Source: a virus. From it: a stretch of DNA of 46,938 nucleotides. The translations under genes and the position numbers were made by a program. The notes beneath the pieces are model-generated. The model did not search any database. It was not told where the DNA came from and saw nothing but the letters and a program-made list of their open reading frames with translations. Where the stretch lies: IMG/VR virus record IMGVR_UViG_3300042328_000818, positions 1 to 46,938 of that record; one strand, given 5' to 3'. Below, in pieces: positions 36,839 through 44,388 of the stretch (its first letter is position 1; each line of letters begins with the position of its first letter).

Positions 36839-37894
36839 ATGAATAAAACTCTACACAAAAACTCAATCAAAATGATCAAAACTCTTACGAGTAACCGTCA
36901 TATAATGAAAGCACTCAACTTCATTCAAGTAGGTGAAGGTTCAATCAATGTTACAGACTTGGACACTTATATTACGATTAGAGATAATAAATTCCTAGGT
37001 AAGATTAATTTAGTAGAAACCAAACAATTCACTTCCTTGTTCGATAAATCATTCGATGGTTTAATTCAAAATAACGATAAATGGTCAGTCGGACAAATTA
37101 CGTTGACACAAGATACAGATGATGTAGAATATCCTTGTATACAAAATGTAATGCCTTCTGTATTGGATAAAGTAGAACATTGGTTAACATTAACTCCAGA
37201 ACAATTGTCGTTCCTATTAGAAGGAACAGATAAATTTATGGGTAAAAATGATGTTCGTTATTATCTAAATGGTATCAATATACAAGTAACAGTCGATGGC
37301 TTATCTGTAGTCGCGTCAGATGGTCATAAATTATTAATTCAACAAACATCGGTTAAACCTAATTTCGAACAGTCTGTTATCATTGGTAGAACAGTGACTA
37401 AATTATTATCATCTATTAAACCAGAAACAAATATCGAAGTTAGTCTTATCAAAACAGATGACGAATACCTCCTAATTAAATTAGAGTTCGATAACGTGAC
37501 CATTGTATCAAGACTAATCAATTCAAAGTATCCTAATTTCGAGAAAGTTATACAACAACAATTTAGTTATACTACTATCAAAGATATTAAAGAATGTTCT
37601 AAAATCCTAAAAGGTATTAAACATTTCGTTACTGATAAATTAAAAGGAGTCAAGTTTTATATTAAACCCGATGGAATCAAAGTCACAAACGAAAAAGATG
37701 TAGAGTTATGCGAATTACCAATAATTATAACTGACCATAAATTAGATTGCATTGGACTAAATTACGATTATCTAATTAGTTTATTCGATAATAAAAACTT
37801 AAACAATCCAAGGTTTAAAATTTCCGAAGATAATTCATGTATCATTCTTGAAGATGACAATGTCAAATTAGTACAAATGGCGATGCGCATTTAA
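36839..37894 (+). CDS. DnaN-like DNA polymerase sliding clamp
   Basis: 351 residues, close to bacterial beta clamps (about 366) and far longer than T4 gp45 (228). Seen: VRYYLNGINI followed by VVASDGHKLLI (domain 2 signature RxxLxGI...ATDGxRL), then SRLINSKYPNFEKVI (the SRLIxGxYPxY signature), and a C-terminal KLVQMAMRI like the bacterial PMRL end. It should form a dimeric ring tethering polymerase to DNA. The gene lies among ligase and other replication genes. Whether it replaces a gp45 clamp or adds to it cannot be seen here. Confidence 0.82.
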   Translation: MNKTLHKNSIKMIKTLTSNRHIMKALNFIQVGEGSINVTDLDTYITIRDNKFLGKINLVETKQFTSLFDKSFDGLIQNNDKWSVGQITLTQDTDDVEYPCIQNVMPSVLDKVEHWLTLTPEQLSFLLEGTDKFMGKNDVRYYLNGINIQVTVDGLSVVASDGHKLLIQQTSVKPNFEQSVIIGRTVTKLLSSIKPETNIEVSLIKTDDEYLLIKLEFDNVTIVSRLINSKYPNFEKVIQQQFSYTTIKDIKECSKILKGIKHFVTDKLKGVKFYIKPDGIKVTNEKDVELCELPIIITDHKLDCIGLNYDYLISLFDNKNLNNPRFKISEDNSCIILEDDNVKLVQMAMRI

Positions 37895-37902
37895 AATAAA
37901 GC

Positions 37903-37931
37903 TGTACAACTAGGCATTTACAAAGTATAAT
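37903..37931 (+). promoter_or_regulatory. Promoter TGTACA-17-TATAAT
   Basis: TGTACA 37903-37908, TATAAT 37926-37931, spacer 17, directly after the clamp stop codon. Confidence 0.84.
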
Positions 37932-37960
37932 GTCCGTATATTAAATTTTAGGAGGTCCAA

Positions 37961-38137
37961 ATGTTCGAATTAATAATTTCAGTTACTTTACTCATCAACG
38001 GCGAAATGATTACACAATCAAATACACAAAAGTTCAACTCGTTGGAAACTTGTCAATCGATTCAACAAATAGCAGAAGATGGACTACAACAAGATTCGCA
38101 AGATATTATATTGGGTTATTCGGTTACTTGTAAATAA
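37961..38137 (+). CDS. Hypothetical small protein, 58 aa
   Basis: MFELIISVTLLINGEMITQ then FNSLETCQSIQQIAED and a terminal Cys (TCK). AGGAGG lies before the ATG. The hydrophobic start could be a signal or membrane segment. A pair of Cys fits small disulphide-containing periplasmic phage peptides. Not recognised. Confidence 0.6.
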   Translation: MFELIISVTLLINGEMITQSNTQKFNSLETCQSIQQIAEDGLQQDSQDIILGYSVTCK

Positions 38138-38154
38138 AGGAAGTTTGGTAATAC

Positions 38155-38183
38155 TGTACAACTTCGCTTTAATGTATTATAAT
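38155..38183 (+). promoter_or_regulatory. Promoter TGTACA-17-TATAAT
   Basis: TGTACA 38155-38160, TATAAT 38178-38183, spacer 17, upstream of DNA ligase. Confidence 0.84.
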
Positions 38184-38215
38184 GGTTTTAAATTAACAAA
38201 CTAGGAGTTTTCAAA

Positions 38216-39529
38216 GTGTATTCAAATATTCTATCTATCATCGAACAATTAAAGTCCGATAATTCTAGACTTTTCAAAGAACAAGTCCTTAAAGATAACG
38301 TAGATAACCAATTATTGAAATCTGTTCTTATTAGAGCACTTGGTTCACATATTCAATACTACCAACGTAAAATTCCACAGTATACACCTAACTTCGATGG
38401 TTCATTAGAACTTATCGAAGCATTAGAAAAACTTAACGATTTAGCAGATAGAAAAGTTACTGGTAATGCCGCTATCGCGTACCTATCCGATATTTTATCT
38501 AATGTACACGAAGATGACGCTAAAGTTATCGAGTTGATTATTAAAAAAGACTTGGATTGTGGAGTTCAAACTTCTACAGTCAATAAAGTTTGGAAAGGAT
38601 TGATTCCTGAATTCGAAACGATGTTATGTTCACCTGTTACAGATAAACTTATCGAACAAATGAAGTTTCCTGCAATCGTCCAGCTAAAAATGGATGGTGG
38701 AAGGGTTAACGTAGTTGTTAATAATGGTATTGTAACGTTCTTCACTAGAAACGGCAAAACCTTCGACATTCAAGGTCAATTAGAGCAAGAATTCTTAGCT
38801 GCAGCTAACGGTAAAAATCTAGTATTCGATGGCGAGTTACTTATCGATAATAACGGACTAGATGAATCCAGAAAAGTCGGTAATGGTATTTTTAATCGTT
38901 TAATTAAAAACACCGCAGATAAAGAAGATTGCGATAGAGTAGTCATTACACTTTGGGACGTTATCCAATATGATAAATGGGTAGACGAAAAAGATCCAAC
39001 ATCATATTCGGACCGTTTCGCTTTATTAAATTCATTGTCATTCGATAAACGCATTCGAATCGTGGAATCTACTACAGTTAATTCTTTCGAGGAAGCGCAG
39101 ATTATTTGCGATGATTATATTTCGAAAGGTTTCGAAGGGGTTATCATTAAAGATCCTTCTTCTATCTGGGAACCAAAACGTTCTAAACAACAAGTAAAAT
39201 TAAAAGCGGAAGAGGAAGCGACACTTCGTATTATTGGAATACAAGAACACAATAAACGTTCTGGTCAAGTAGGTTCTTTATTATGCGAAACCGAAGATGG
39301 TAAATTACAAGTATCTGTTGGTTCTGGATTAAATGATTTAGATAGGGTTAATATCACCGAAGCAGACATTGGAAAAATAGTCGTTGTAAAATATAACGAA
39401 GTGATTACGTCTAAAGGTAAAGATAAAGCGAGTTTATTTCTTCCAAGATTCCCAAAACTAAATGCTAAAGATCCATTAGAATTTAGATTAGACGTAGATG
39501 TAGCAGATACATTATCTCACCTAAAATAG
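38216..39529 (+). CDS. 30: ATP-dependent DNA ligase (T4 gp30-like)
   Basis: 437 residues; T4 ligase is 487. It joins Okazaki fragments and nicks. Motif I QLKMDGGR carries adenylated Lys158; FDGELLID is motif III-like, GFEGVIIKD motif IV and QQVKLKAEEEA motif V; an OB-fold C-terminus follows. The start is GTG with TAGGAG upstream. An N-terminal helical DNA-binding region (residues 1-130) is present, shorter than in T4. Confidence 0.92.
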   Translation: MYSNILSIIEQLKSDNSRLFKEQVLKDNVDNQLLKSVLIRALGSHIQYYQRKIPQYTPNFDGSLELIEALEKLNDLADRKVTGNAAIAYLSDILSNVHEDDAKVIELIIKKDLDCGVQTSTVNKVWKGLIPEFETMLCSPVTDKLIEQMKFPAIVQLKMDGGRVNVVVNNGIVTFFTRNGKTFDIQGQLEQEFLAAANGKNLVFDGELLIDNNGLDESRKVGNGIFNRLIKNTADKEDCDRVVITLWDVIQYDKWVDEKDPTSYSDRFALLNSLSFDKRIRIVESTTVNSFEEAQIICDDYISKGFEGVIIKDPSSIWEPKRSKQQVKLKAEEEATLRIIGIQEHNKRSGQVGSLLCETEDGKLQVSVGSGLNDLDRVNITEADIGKIVVVKYNEVITSKGKDKASLFLPRFPKLNAKDPLEFRLDVDVADTLSHLK

Positions 39530-39537
39530 GATTTAAT

Positions 39538-39798
39538 ATGACACATATCGATTGTCTTAGAAAACTTGGTTATCTAGCGATGACACCTGGAAATAAATTA
39601 GTCCCAGCTAGAACTTATCTTATTAAACACTATTGCAATAAAACAGATAAGTTCGAGGAAGTTGAATACTTTAATGAATTCCATTCACAAGTCAAGTTTG
39701 CACATTTTGGTGATGATAAACTTGATATAAATCAAATTTCAGTCTATAAGAATATTAGTAATCCTGATGAACGTCCATTATTTAAGGAATTATTATGA
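39538..39798 (+). CDS. Hypothetical protein, 86 aa
   Basis: MTHIDCLRKLGYLAMTPGNKLV, with an aromatic middle (EYFNEFHSQVKFAHFGDD). Not recognised. It lies eight bases after ligase and overlaps the next ATG by ATGA. Confidence 0.58.
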   Translation: MTHIDCLRKLGYLAMTPGNKLVPARTYLIKHYCNKTDKFEEVEYFNEFHSQVKFAHFGDDKLDINQISVYKNISNPDERPLFKELL

Positions 39799-39896
39799 AT
39801 GTACTAGGTTATGTATTAGTCATCTTTTTGTTACCATTAGCATTTGAGTTATTAGCTATTTGTTTTGAACGTATCGTAGGAGACGATTTAACATGA
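39795..39896 (+). CDS. Membrane micropeptide, 33 aa
   Basis: MNVLGYVLVIFLLPLAFELLAI is a single membrane helix with an acidic tail. Coupled by ATGA overlaps on both sides, which supports translation in spite of its size. Confidence 0.55.
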   Translation: MNVLGYVLVIFLLPLAFELLAICFERIVGDDLT

Positions 39897-40099
39897 TGGT
39901 ACCATCAAAATCATACTTTAACCAACTAACTGGATGTTCAGCTACATTAACAATTGGATGTGACGAAATAGATGTAATTATCGCATCAGAACCATTTGTT
40001 GTAAATTCAGAAACTAGAGTAACAGTCCTCAGAAAAGATAAATCACTACAAGCTATAGGGTTACAGTTCCTAAAACTTAACACGGATTATTTTCAATGA
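39893..40099 (+). CDS. Hypothetical protein, 68 aa
   Basis: Beta-rich (CSATLTIGCDEIDVIIAS; ETRVTVLRKDKSLQ). Not recognised. ATGA-coupled to its neighbours. Confidence 0.58.
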   Translation: MMVPSKSYFNQLTGCSATLTIGCDEIDVIIASEPFVVNSETRVTVLRKDKSLQAIGLQFLKLNTDYFQ

Positions 40100-40188
40100 T
40101 TACTTTATTTGGAATGATAGTTATTTTAATTATTACAACATTCGTTTTAGTGAGTTATAATATGAAAGGAGATAACGATGAAAATTAG
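40096..40188 (+). CDS. Membrane micropeptide, 30 aa
   Basis: MITLFGMIVILIITTFVLVSY, one hydrophobic helix. It starts in an ATGA overlap and overlaps the next small ORF by 11 bases; AAAGGAGATAACG near its end is that ORF's ribosome binding site. Confidence 0.48.
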   Translation: MITLFGMIVILIITTFVLVSYNMKGDNDEN

Positions 40189-40279
40189 TTATTCCATTGA
40201 CGCTGAACATAATGTATTAACTATTCGTCAAAATAATGAATCATTAGTGACCAGTTTCATTAAAACAATTACAGTATAG
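40178..40279 (+). CDS. Hypothetical small protein, 33 aa
   Basis: MKISYSIDAEHNVLTIRQNNESL; a clear AAAGGAG lies eight bases upstream. Not recognised. Confidence 0.5.
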   Translation: MKISYSIDAEHNVLTIRQNNESLVTSFIKTITV

Positions 40280-40289
40280 GAAATTAGTC

Positions 40290-40709
40290 ATGATTAGTAC
40301 AATACCAGCGGGTTATATCGTTTCTATCACTACTTATGAGAATGATGGCGATAATTATAGAACAGATGATTACTTTGGTTTAACGAAAGAAGAAGTTAAT
40401 TTCTATAAATGGATCACTTCATTCTTCAATAGAAATTCATCTACGTTTGGTAATACAGAAGTAGATCTCGATAAAATCGAATCAATTAAAAATCAATTCG
40501 AGCCAAGTGAATTTCCAACATTCGCTAAATTATTAGATGAATATTTATCTGAATTTGACAATAATTCTACAACAGAAGAAATTCAATGGTTCGATAATTG
40601 GGTTTCATCTATCGTCGATGTATGGTTCGACGGTGATTATTATAGAAAAGTGGATTCTGTTCAAGTGTTATGGAACCCTGAATTAGTACAATTTATTGAA
40701 GTCGAATAG
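40290..40709 (+). CDS. Conserved phage protein, 139 aa
   Basis: VSITTYENDGDNYRTDDYFGLT followed by KEEVNFYKW resembles a hypothetical phage family that opens with an ITTWENDADxY segment. Acidic, soluble. Function unknown. Confidence 0.65.
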   Translation: MISTIPAGYIVSITTYENDGDNYRTDDYFGLTKEEVNFYKWITSFFNRNSSTFGNTEVDLDKIESIKNQFEPSEFPTFAKLLDEYLSEFDNNSTTEEIQWFDNWVSSIVDVWFDGDYYRKVDSVQVLWNPELVQFIEVE

Positions 40710-40720
40710 GAGAAATAAAA

Positions 40721-41353
40721 ATGAAAACTATCAAAGCTAAATTTACAGATTTTGTATTACGTCAAGATAAAATAGAAAACCTTAATCATAAACAATTCTT
40801 TAATGATTGTATGAAAGAAGTTTGTGGCGTGACTTTATCAAAATACGACTCAGAAAATGAACCTAAATTTACACCTGCATTAATTCAAGTCAATTGCGAT
40901 CCAGGGATGTACAAAGGAAATTTCAGTAGAGTTTCATTTAACTCATTATATCCTAACATCATTTATTCGCATATTGATTTAGACTCACAAAATGTAACCG
41001 AGCTATTACACTTATATTTGAATTATAAAAATGATCTAGATTATTCAAAGGAACTTTGGATATATTTGAAAGTATGTGCAAGTTCATTATATGGTAGTTA
41101 CCTAACTTCCAATGAACGTTCATTAGTTACCGAAAGAGCAAGACGTTATTTATTAGATTTTAAATATTTAGTGGAAACCGTTCATAATAGTAAGGTTTAT
41201 TATATCGATACAGATATGTTAATCATCGAAAATTTTAGAAATGATACTATCGATTTCTTTAAAAGTATAATTGGGATTAATATTCCAATCATTTTCGAAA
41301 ACAGTAAATATGGCTTTGTTTTCGAGAATAAAAAGAAATTTACATTTATTTAA
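40721..41353 (+). CDS. Miniature family-B DNA polymerase-like protein, 210 aa
   Basis: The sequence keeps the order of PolB palm/fingers motifs: A as VSFNSLYPNII (72-81; canonical D-F-x-SLYPSII, with the catalytic Asp read as Ser), B as LKVCASSLYG (116-125; canonical K-x3-NSxYG with Asn as Ser), and C as YYIDTDM (160-166; canonical YxDTDS). After motif C a strand and ENKKKFTFI match the KKxY segment. There is no exonuclease domain and the thumb is minimal. Two of three key positions are changed, so it is probably inactive as a polymerase. It may be a DNA-binding or regulatory derivative. AGGAGAAATAAAA precedes the ATG. Confidence 0.72.
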   Translation: MKTIKAKFTDFVLRQDKIENLNHKQFFNDCMKEVCGVTLSKYDSENEPKFTPALIQVNCDPGMYKGNFSRVSFNSLYPNIIYSHIDLDSQNVTELLHLYLNYKNDLDYSKELWIYLKVCASSLYGSYLTSNERSLVTERARRYLLDFKYLVETVHNSKVYYIDTDMLIIENFRNDTIDFFKSIIGINIPIIFENSKYGFVFENKKKFTFI

Positions 41354-41361
41354 TATAAGTG

Positions 41362-41397
41362 CGTCCTAGTTGCATAATAGTAACTAGGACGTTTTGT
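41362..41397 (+). terminator. Rho-independent terminator
   Basis: 10-bp stem CGTCCTAGTT/AACTAGGACG, 10-base loop, TTTTGTT tail; it overlaps the ribosome binding site region of 41412. Confidence 0.88.
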
Positions 41398-41411
41398 TAG
41401 GAGAAATAAAA

Positions 41412-41651
41412 ATGAACGATGAACTATCTATTCGTGTTGTACAAGGATTTGTAGAACTTGTAAGTGGCGAAGATAATAATTTTAAAATTGTATGTATGTC
41501 ATCTATTAAAACAAAGGCAGAAGAAGGATTAAATGAATTTGTTTTAAACGCTATCGATGAGTATCAAGGAAGATTCTTTTTATTTAATTCAGCAACCCAA
41601 CGGACATTCTTGAATAATACAATTATAGAATTTAATAAAGGAAAGAAATGA
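41412..41651 (+). CDS. Hypothetical protein, 79 aa
   Basis: MNDELSIRVVQGFVELVSGED start after TAGGAGAAATAAAA; the TTG at 41394 lies in the terminator. Mixed alpha/beta. Not recognised. Because the terminator lies directly upstream, expression depends on readthrough or an unseen promoter. Confidence 0.58.
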   Translation: MNDELSIRVVQGFVELVSGEDNNFKIVCMSSIKTKAEEGLNEFVLNAIDEYQGRFFLFNSATQRTFLNNTIIEFNKGKK

Positions 41652-41767
41652 ACCACATTTTAACTATAACTTGTATTTCTACAGAACCTAAAGGTTAGCT
41701 ACATTCATGCACCATTTTGAAATAAATACAAAATTTAAGTTATAATAAACATTTTATAAAATAAACC

Positions 41768-41796
41768 TGTACAACTACATCCATATACAGTATAAT
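41768..41796 (+). promoter_or_regulatory. Promoter TGTACA-17-TATAAT
   Basis: TGTACA 41768-41773, TATAAT 41791-41796, spacer 17; preceded by AAAATAAACC. Confidence 0.85.
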
Positions 41797-41822
41797 ATCA
41801 TTTTATCACTTAGGAGGTTAAC

Positions 41823-42293
41823 ATGAAAATTTATTTTGATATGGATGGAGTTTTATCTGATTATGAAGCTGGTTATAATTTATTATATCCAAACGCAGAC
41901 ATCAATAATAAACCAGAACTGGACAAAAACAAAGAAACTTTCGCAAAAAATAAATTCTTTGAAACACTACCAGTTATCCAACCTGGTTTTAAATTACTAT
42001 TAGATTGCTATAATTTAGGATTTGACGTAGAAATCCTTACTGCAGTTGGTGACAATGATCTAGAAGAAAATACAAGACAAAAGTTTATTTGGATCCAACA
42101 AAACGTTCCTTTTAATATCAAATTTAATGCAGTAAAGAAAGCAAAAGATAAAGCTATCTACGCCAATGAAAATACCCTCCTTATCGATGACAGAATTAAA
42201 TCAATTACACCATTCGAACAAGCTGGTGGTAAATGTTACTTTTTTACTTTAAATAGTAAAATAGAAGATTTATTCTTACAATTTAAAATATAG
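41823..42293 (+). CDS. HAD-family 5'(3')-deoxyribonucleotidase-like protein
   Basis: 156 residues. MKIYFDMDGVLSDYEAGY carries the HAD nucleophile and acid (Asp6, Asp8). EILTAVGDND and LLIDDRIKSITPFEQAGG supply motifs II and IV with the acidic pair. Small phage HADs of this type act on nucleotides or 3'-phosphate ends. AGGAGG lies just before the ATG, behind its own promoter. Confidence 0.8.
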   Translation: MKIYFDMDGVLSDYEAGYNLLYPNADINNKPELDKNKETFAKNKFFETLPVIQPGFKLLLDCYNLGFDVEILTAVGDNDLEENTRQKFIWIQQNVPFNIKFNAVKKAKDKAIYANENTLLIDDRIKSITPFEQAGGKCYFFTLNSKIEDLFLQFKI

Positions 42294-42492
42294 GAATAAA
42301 TTTATACGAAGTTTTATCTGGTGGAGTAGCAACTGTGTTTCTAATTAGTATAAATACGATTATTACTAATACGGAAATATATCATGAAAATAACTAAATA
42401 TAATAAAGTTTATTTCTATTTTACCACCAATCGATGATAACTCATATTCTTCCGTTTTCTTTGAAACTAAAATTCGTAAAGAACTTACGAAT

Positions 42493-43377
42493 ATGTTTAA
42501 GCATATAGGATCGTGGAGATGTAAAGATTATTGGTTAGTTAGAGGTTATACAGAAGAACAAGCTCAAGAAGAAATTGATAAACAACAACGTAAAAGTTCA
42601 TTCTTCTGTATAGAATTTTATACTTCTAGAGGTTTCACGGAAGAATATGCAAAACAAGAAATCTTTAAGTTACAACAACCAAATTCATTAAAATCTAATA
42701 AAAAACGAAAATTTGACTATTGGTTAGATTTAGGTTATTCGGAAGAAGATTCTAAAATGAATGCAAATAAAGGTTCTTGGCGTTGTATTGAATATTGGTT
42801 AGCTAGAGGATATACAGAAGAAGGTAAAAAGTTACGAAATAAAATGAGCGATAGTGTAACGTTAGAATACCATATCGAAAAATATGGTGAAGTTGAAGGT
42901 CCAGTAAAATATAATGAACGGTGTTTAAAAAATGCAAGACCTGGTGAATTAAATGGACAGTTTGGTAAGCCTGTACCAATTGGATCTGGACGAGGAATTA
43001 GTGGTTATTATAATGAACATTATTTTAGATCACTTTATGAATATTTTACACTAAAATACTTCGAACAAAATAATATTAAATTTAGCTGTAATGATTTAGC
43101 TCTAAGTAAAAATCCATTAAAAATTTCAATTAAATTTCAATTCGAAGATAAAACTTATAATTATATCCCTGATTTCATTATTAATGATAAAACAATCGTA
43201 GAAGTAAAGGCTACATGGGATTTAAAACAAACAAAAACAATTTATAAATTAAAAGCGTTAGAAGAATTTATCGAAAAATCTGAAACATATACGGACTATA
43301 AAATTCTTACAGATAAAGAATTAAATTTTGATTATGCTTTATTAAAATCAGATATAGATAATAATATCGTTAAATAG
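42493..43377 (+). CDS. Homing endonuclease-like protein: four HTH-type repeats plus PD-(D/E)xK nuclease
   Basis: 294 residues. Four approximate 28-residue repeats open the protein (GSWRCKDYWLVRGYTEEQAQ; SSFFCIEFYTSRGFTEEYAK; KFDYWLDLGYSEED; GSWRCIEYWLARGYTEEG), as seen in some phage homing proteins and likely contacting DNA. The C-terminal nuclease has IPDFIINDKTIVEVKATWD (D-x8-ExK). The same frame is open upstream (ILPPIDDNSYSS, ETKIRKELTN) without a start, while a 17-codon ATG frame at 42384 (MKITKYNKVYFY) ends at 42437, so the 5' end may be frameshifted. It probably spreads by cutting alleles lacking it. Confidence 0.75.
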   Translation: MFKHIGSWRCKDYWLVRGYTEEQAQEEIDKQQRKSSFFCIEFYTSRGFTEEYAKQEIFKLQQPNSLKSNKKRKFDYWLDLGYSEEDSKMNANKGSWRCIEYWLARGYTEEGKKLRNKMSDSVTLEYHIEKYGEVEGPVKYNERCLKNARPGELNGQFGKPVPIGSGRGISGYYNEHYFRSLYEYFTLKYFEQNNIKFSCNDLALSKNPLKISIKFQFEDKTYNYIPDFIINDKTIVEVKATWDLKQTKTIYKLKALEEFIEKSETYTDYKILTDKELNFDYALLKSDIDNNIVK

Positions 43378-43426
43378 TTAATGGAAAAGTGGAACGATTC
43401 AATAAAATACTTAAAAAGGAATTAAA

Positions 43427-44329
43427 ATGTTAACATTTAAAGAATTTAATAGTCAACGACTAGACGAAAAACTCATCACTTTCGGAGGAAAAGCATACCC
43501 GAAATTTAATAACGTGGTACTAACAATGGGAGGTTCTGCTTCGGGTAAATCTTTTATCGCTAATAACTTACTAGGTATTGAGGGTTGGAAGTTTGATGTT
43601 GATCGTTTAAAGGAACTCGCGATTAAAGCTCCGATGTTTAATGAGAGGGTAAAACAAGAAACTGGAACGGATTTATCTAAAATTGATTTAAAGAATCCAG
43701 AAAACGTCAGTGTTATCCATGATATCTTAGGTGGAATTTATAATATCGATAAGAAAGCTCTTAATACGCAAGTATATTCAATCCTTACTGCAGATAAAGA
43801 ACATAAACCAAATTTAATTTTTGATGTAACGTTAAAAAGTATTGATAAGTTAGGTGAAATCACTAGAAACGTTATTAAAGCTGGTTATAAAAAGGAAAAT
43901 ATTCATATTGTTTGGATTGTTAATGATATTGAGGTTGCGTATAAACAGAATGCTCAACGTTCACGGACAATTGATACTGATATTTTATTGAGTACACATG
44001 AAGGTGCTGCATTAACGATGCATAAGATATTGGAAATGGGTGATAAGGTAAAAACCTATATGGATGGTGATATTATCATTGCATTTAATAAAGCTGGTGT
44101 TGAATTGGTTAAGTCTGGGATTGGTGATAAATTTACAACTGATGATTCCTTTATTATTGGACGTAAATCTAAGACTAAAGATGGAATATTAAAAACTGGA
44201 CAATATTTAAAGTCGGCGGATTATGTTTATGTTAAGCGTAAAGGTAAAACACAAACTAAACCAGTTGATCTTCAACAAGAAGTGATCGATAAAATTAAAC
44301 AATATACACCAGAAGTAGGTACTTGGTAA
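43427..44329 (+). CDS. P-loop kinase (zeta-toxin-like) with capsid-targeting-like leader
   Basis: 300 residues. The leader MLTFKEFNSQRLDEK resembles T4 internal-protein tags with an LDE cleavage site. Walker A GGSASGKSF lies at 35-43, then WKFDVDRLKE (55-63) in the substrate-pocket position of zeta-toxin and polynucleotide-kinase-like enzymes, LIFDVTLKS (about 140-148), and RSRTIDTD with QNAQRSR as the lid Arg region. The ATP-dependent substrate is unknown. If packaged and injected, it could act at once on the next host. AAAAAGGAATTAAA precedes the ATG. Confidence 0.75.
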   Translation: MLTFKEFNSQRLDEKLITFGGKAYPKFNNVVLTMGGSASGKSFIANNLLGIEGWKFDVDRLKELAIKAPMFNERVKQETGTDLSKIDLKNPENVSVIHDILGGIYNIDKKALNTQVYSILTADKEHKPNLIFDVTLKSIDKLGEITRNVIKAGYKKENIHIVWIVNDIEVAYKQNAQRSRTIDTDILLSTHEGAALTMHKILEMGDKVKTYMDGDIIIAFNKAGVELVKSGIGDKFTTDDSFIIGRKSKTKDGILKTGQYLKSADYVYVKRKGKTQTKPVDLQQEVIDKIKQYTPEVGTW

Positions 44330-44333
44330 AAGT

Positions 44334-44362
44334 TTTACTTCTTCTTTATTATAAAGTATAAT
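44334..44362 (+). promoter_or_regulatory. Promoter TTTACT-17-TATAAT
   Basis: TTTACT 44334-44339, TATAAT 44357-44362, spacer 17, upstream of gene 55. Confidence 0.72.
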
Positions 44363-44388
44363 GATCATTTTACTTTAATGGATTTTAT

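Noticed and set aside
41648-41698. 16-codon ORF MNHILTITCISTEPKG
   Set aside because: Although ATGA-coupled to the previous gene, it is too short and has no recognisable feature; not listed as a gene.
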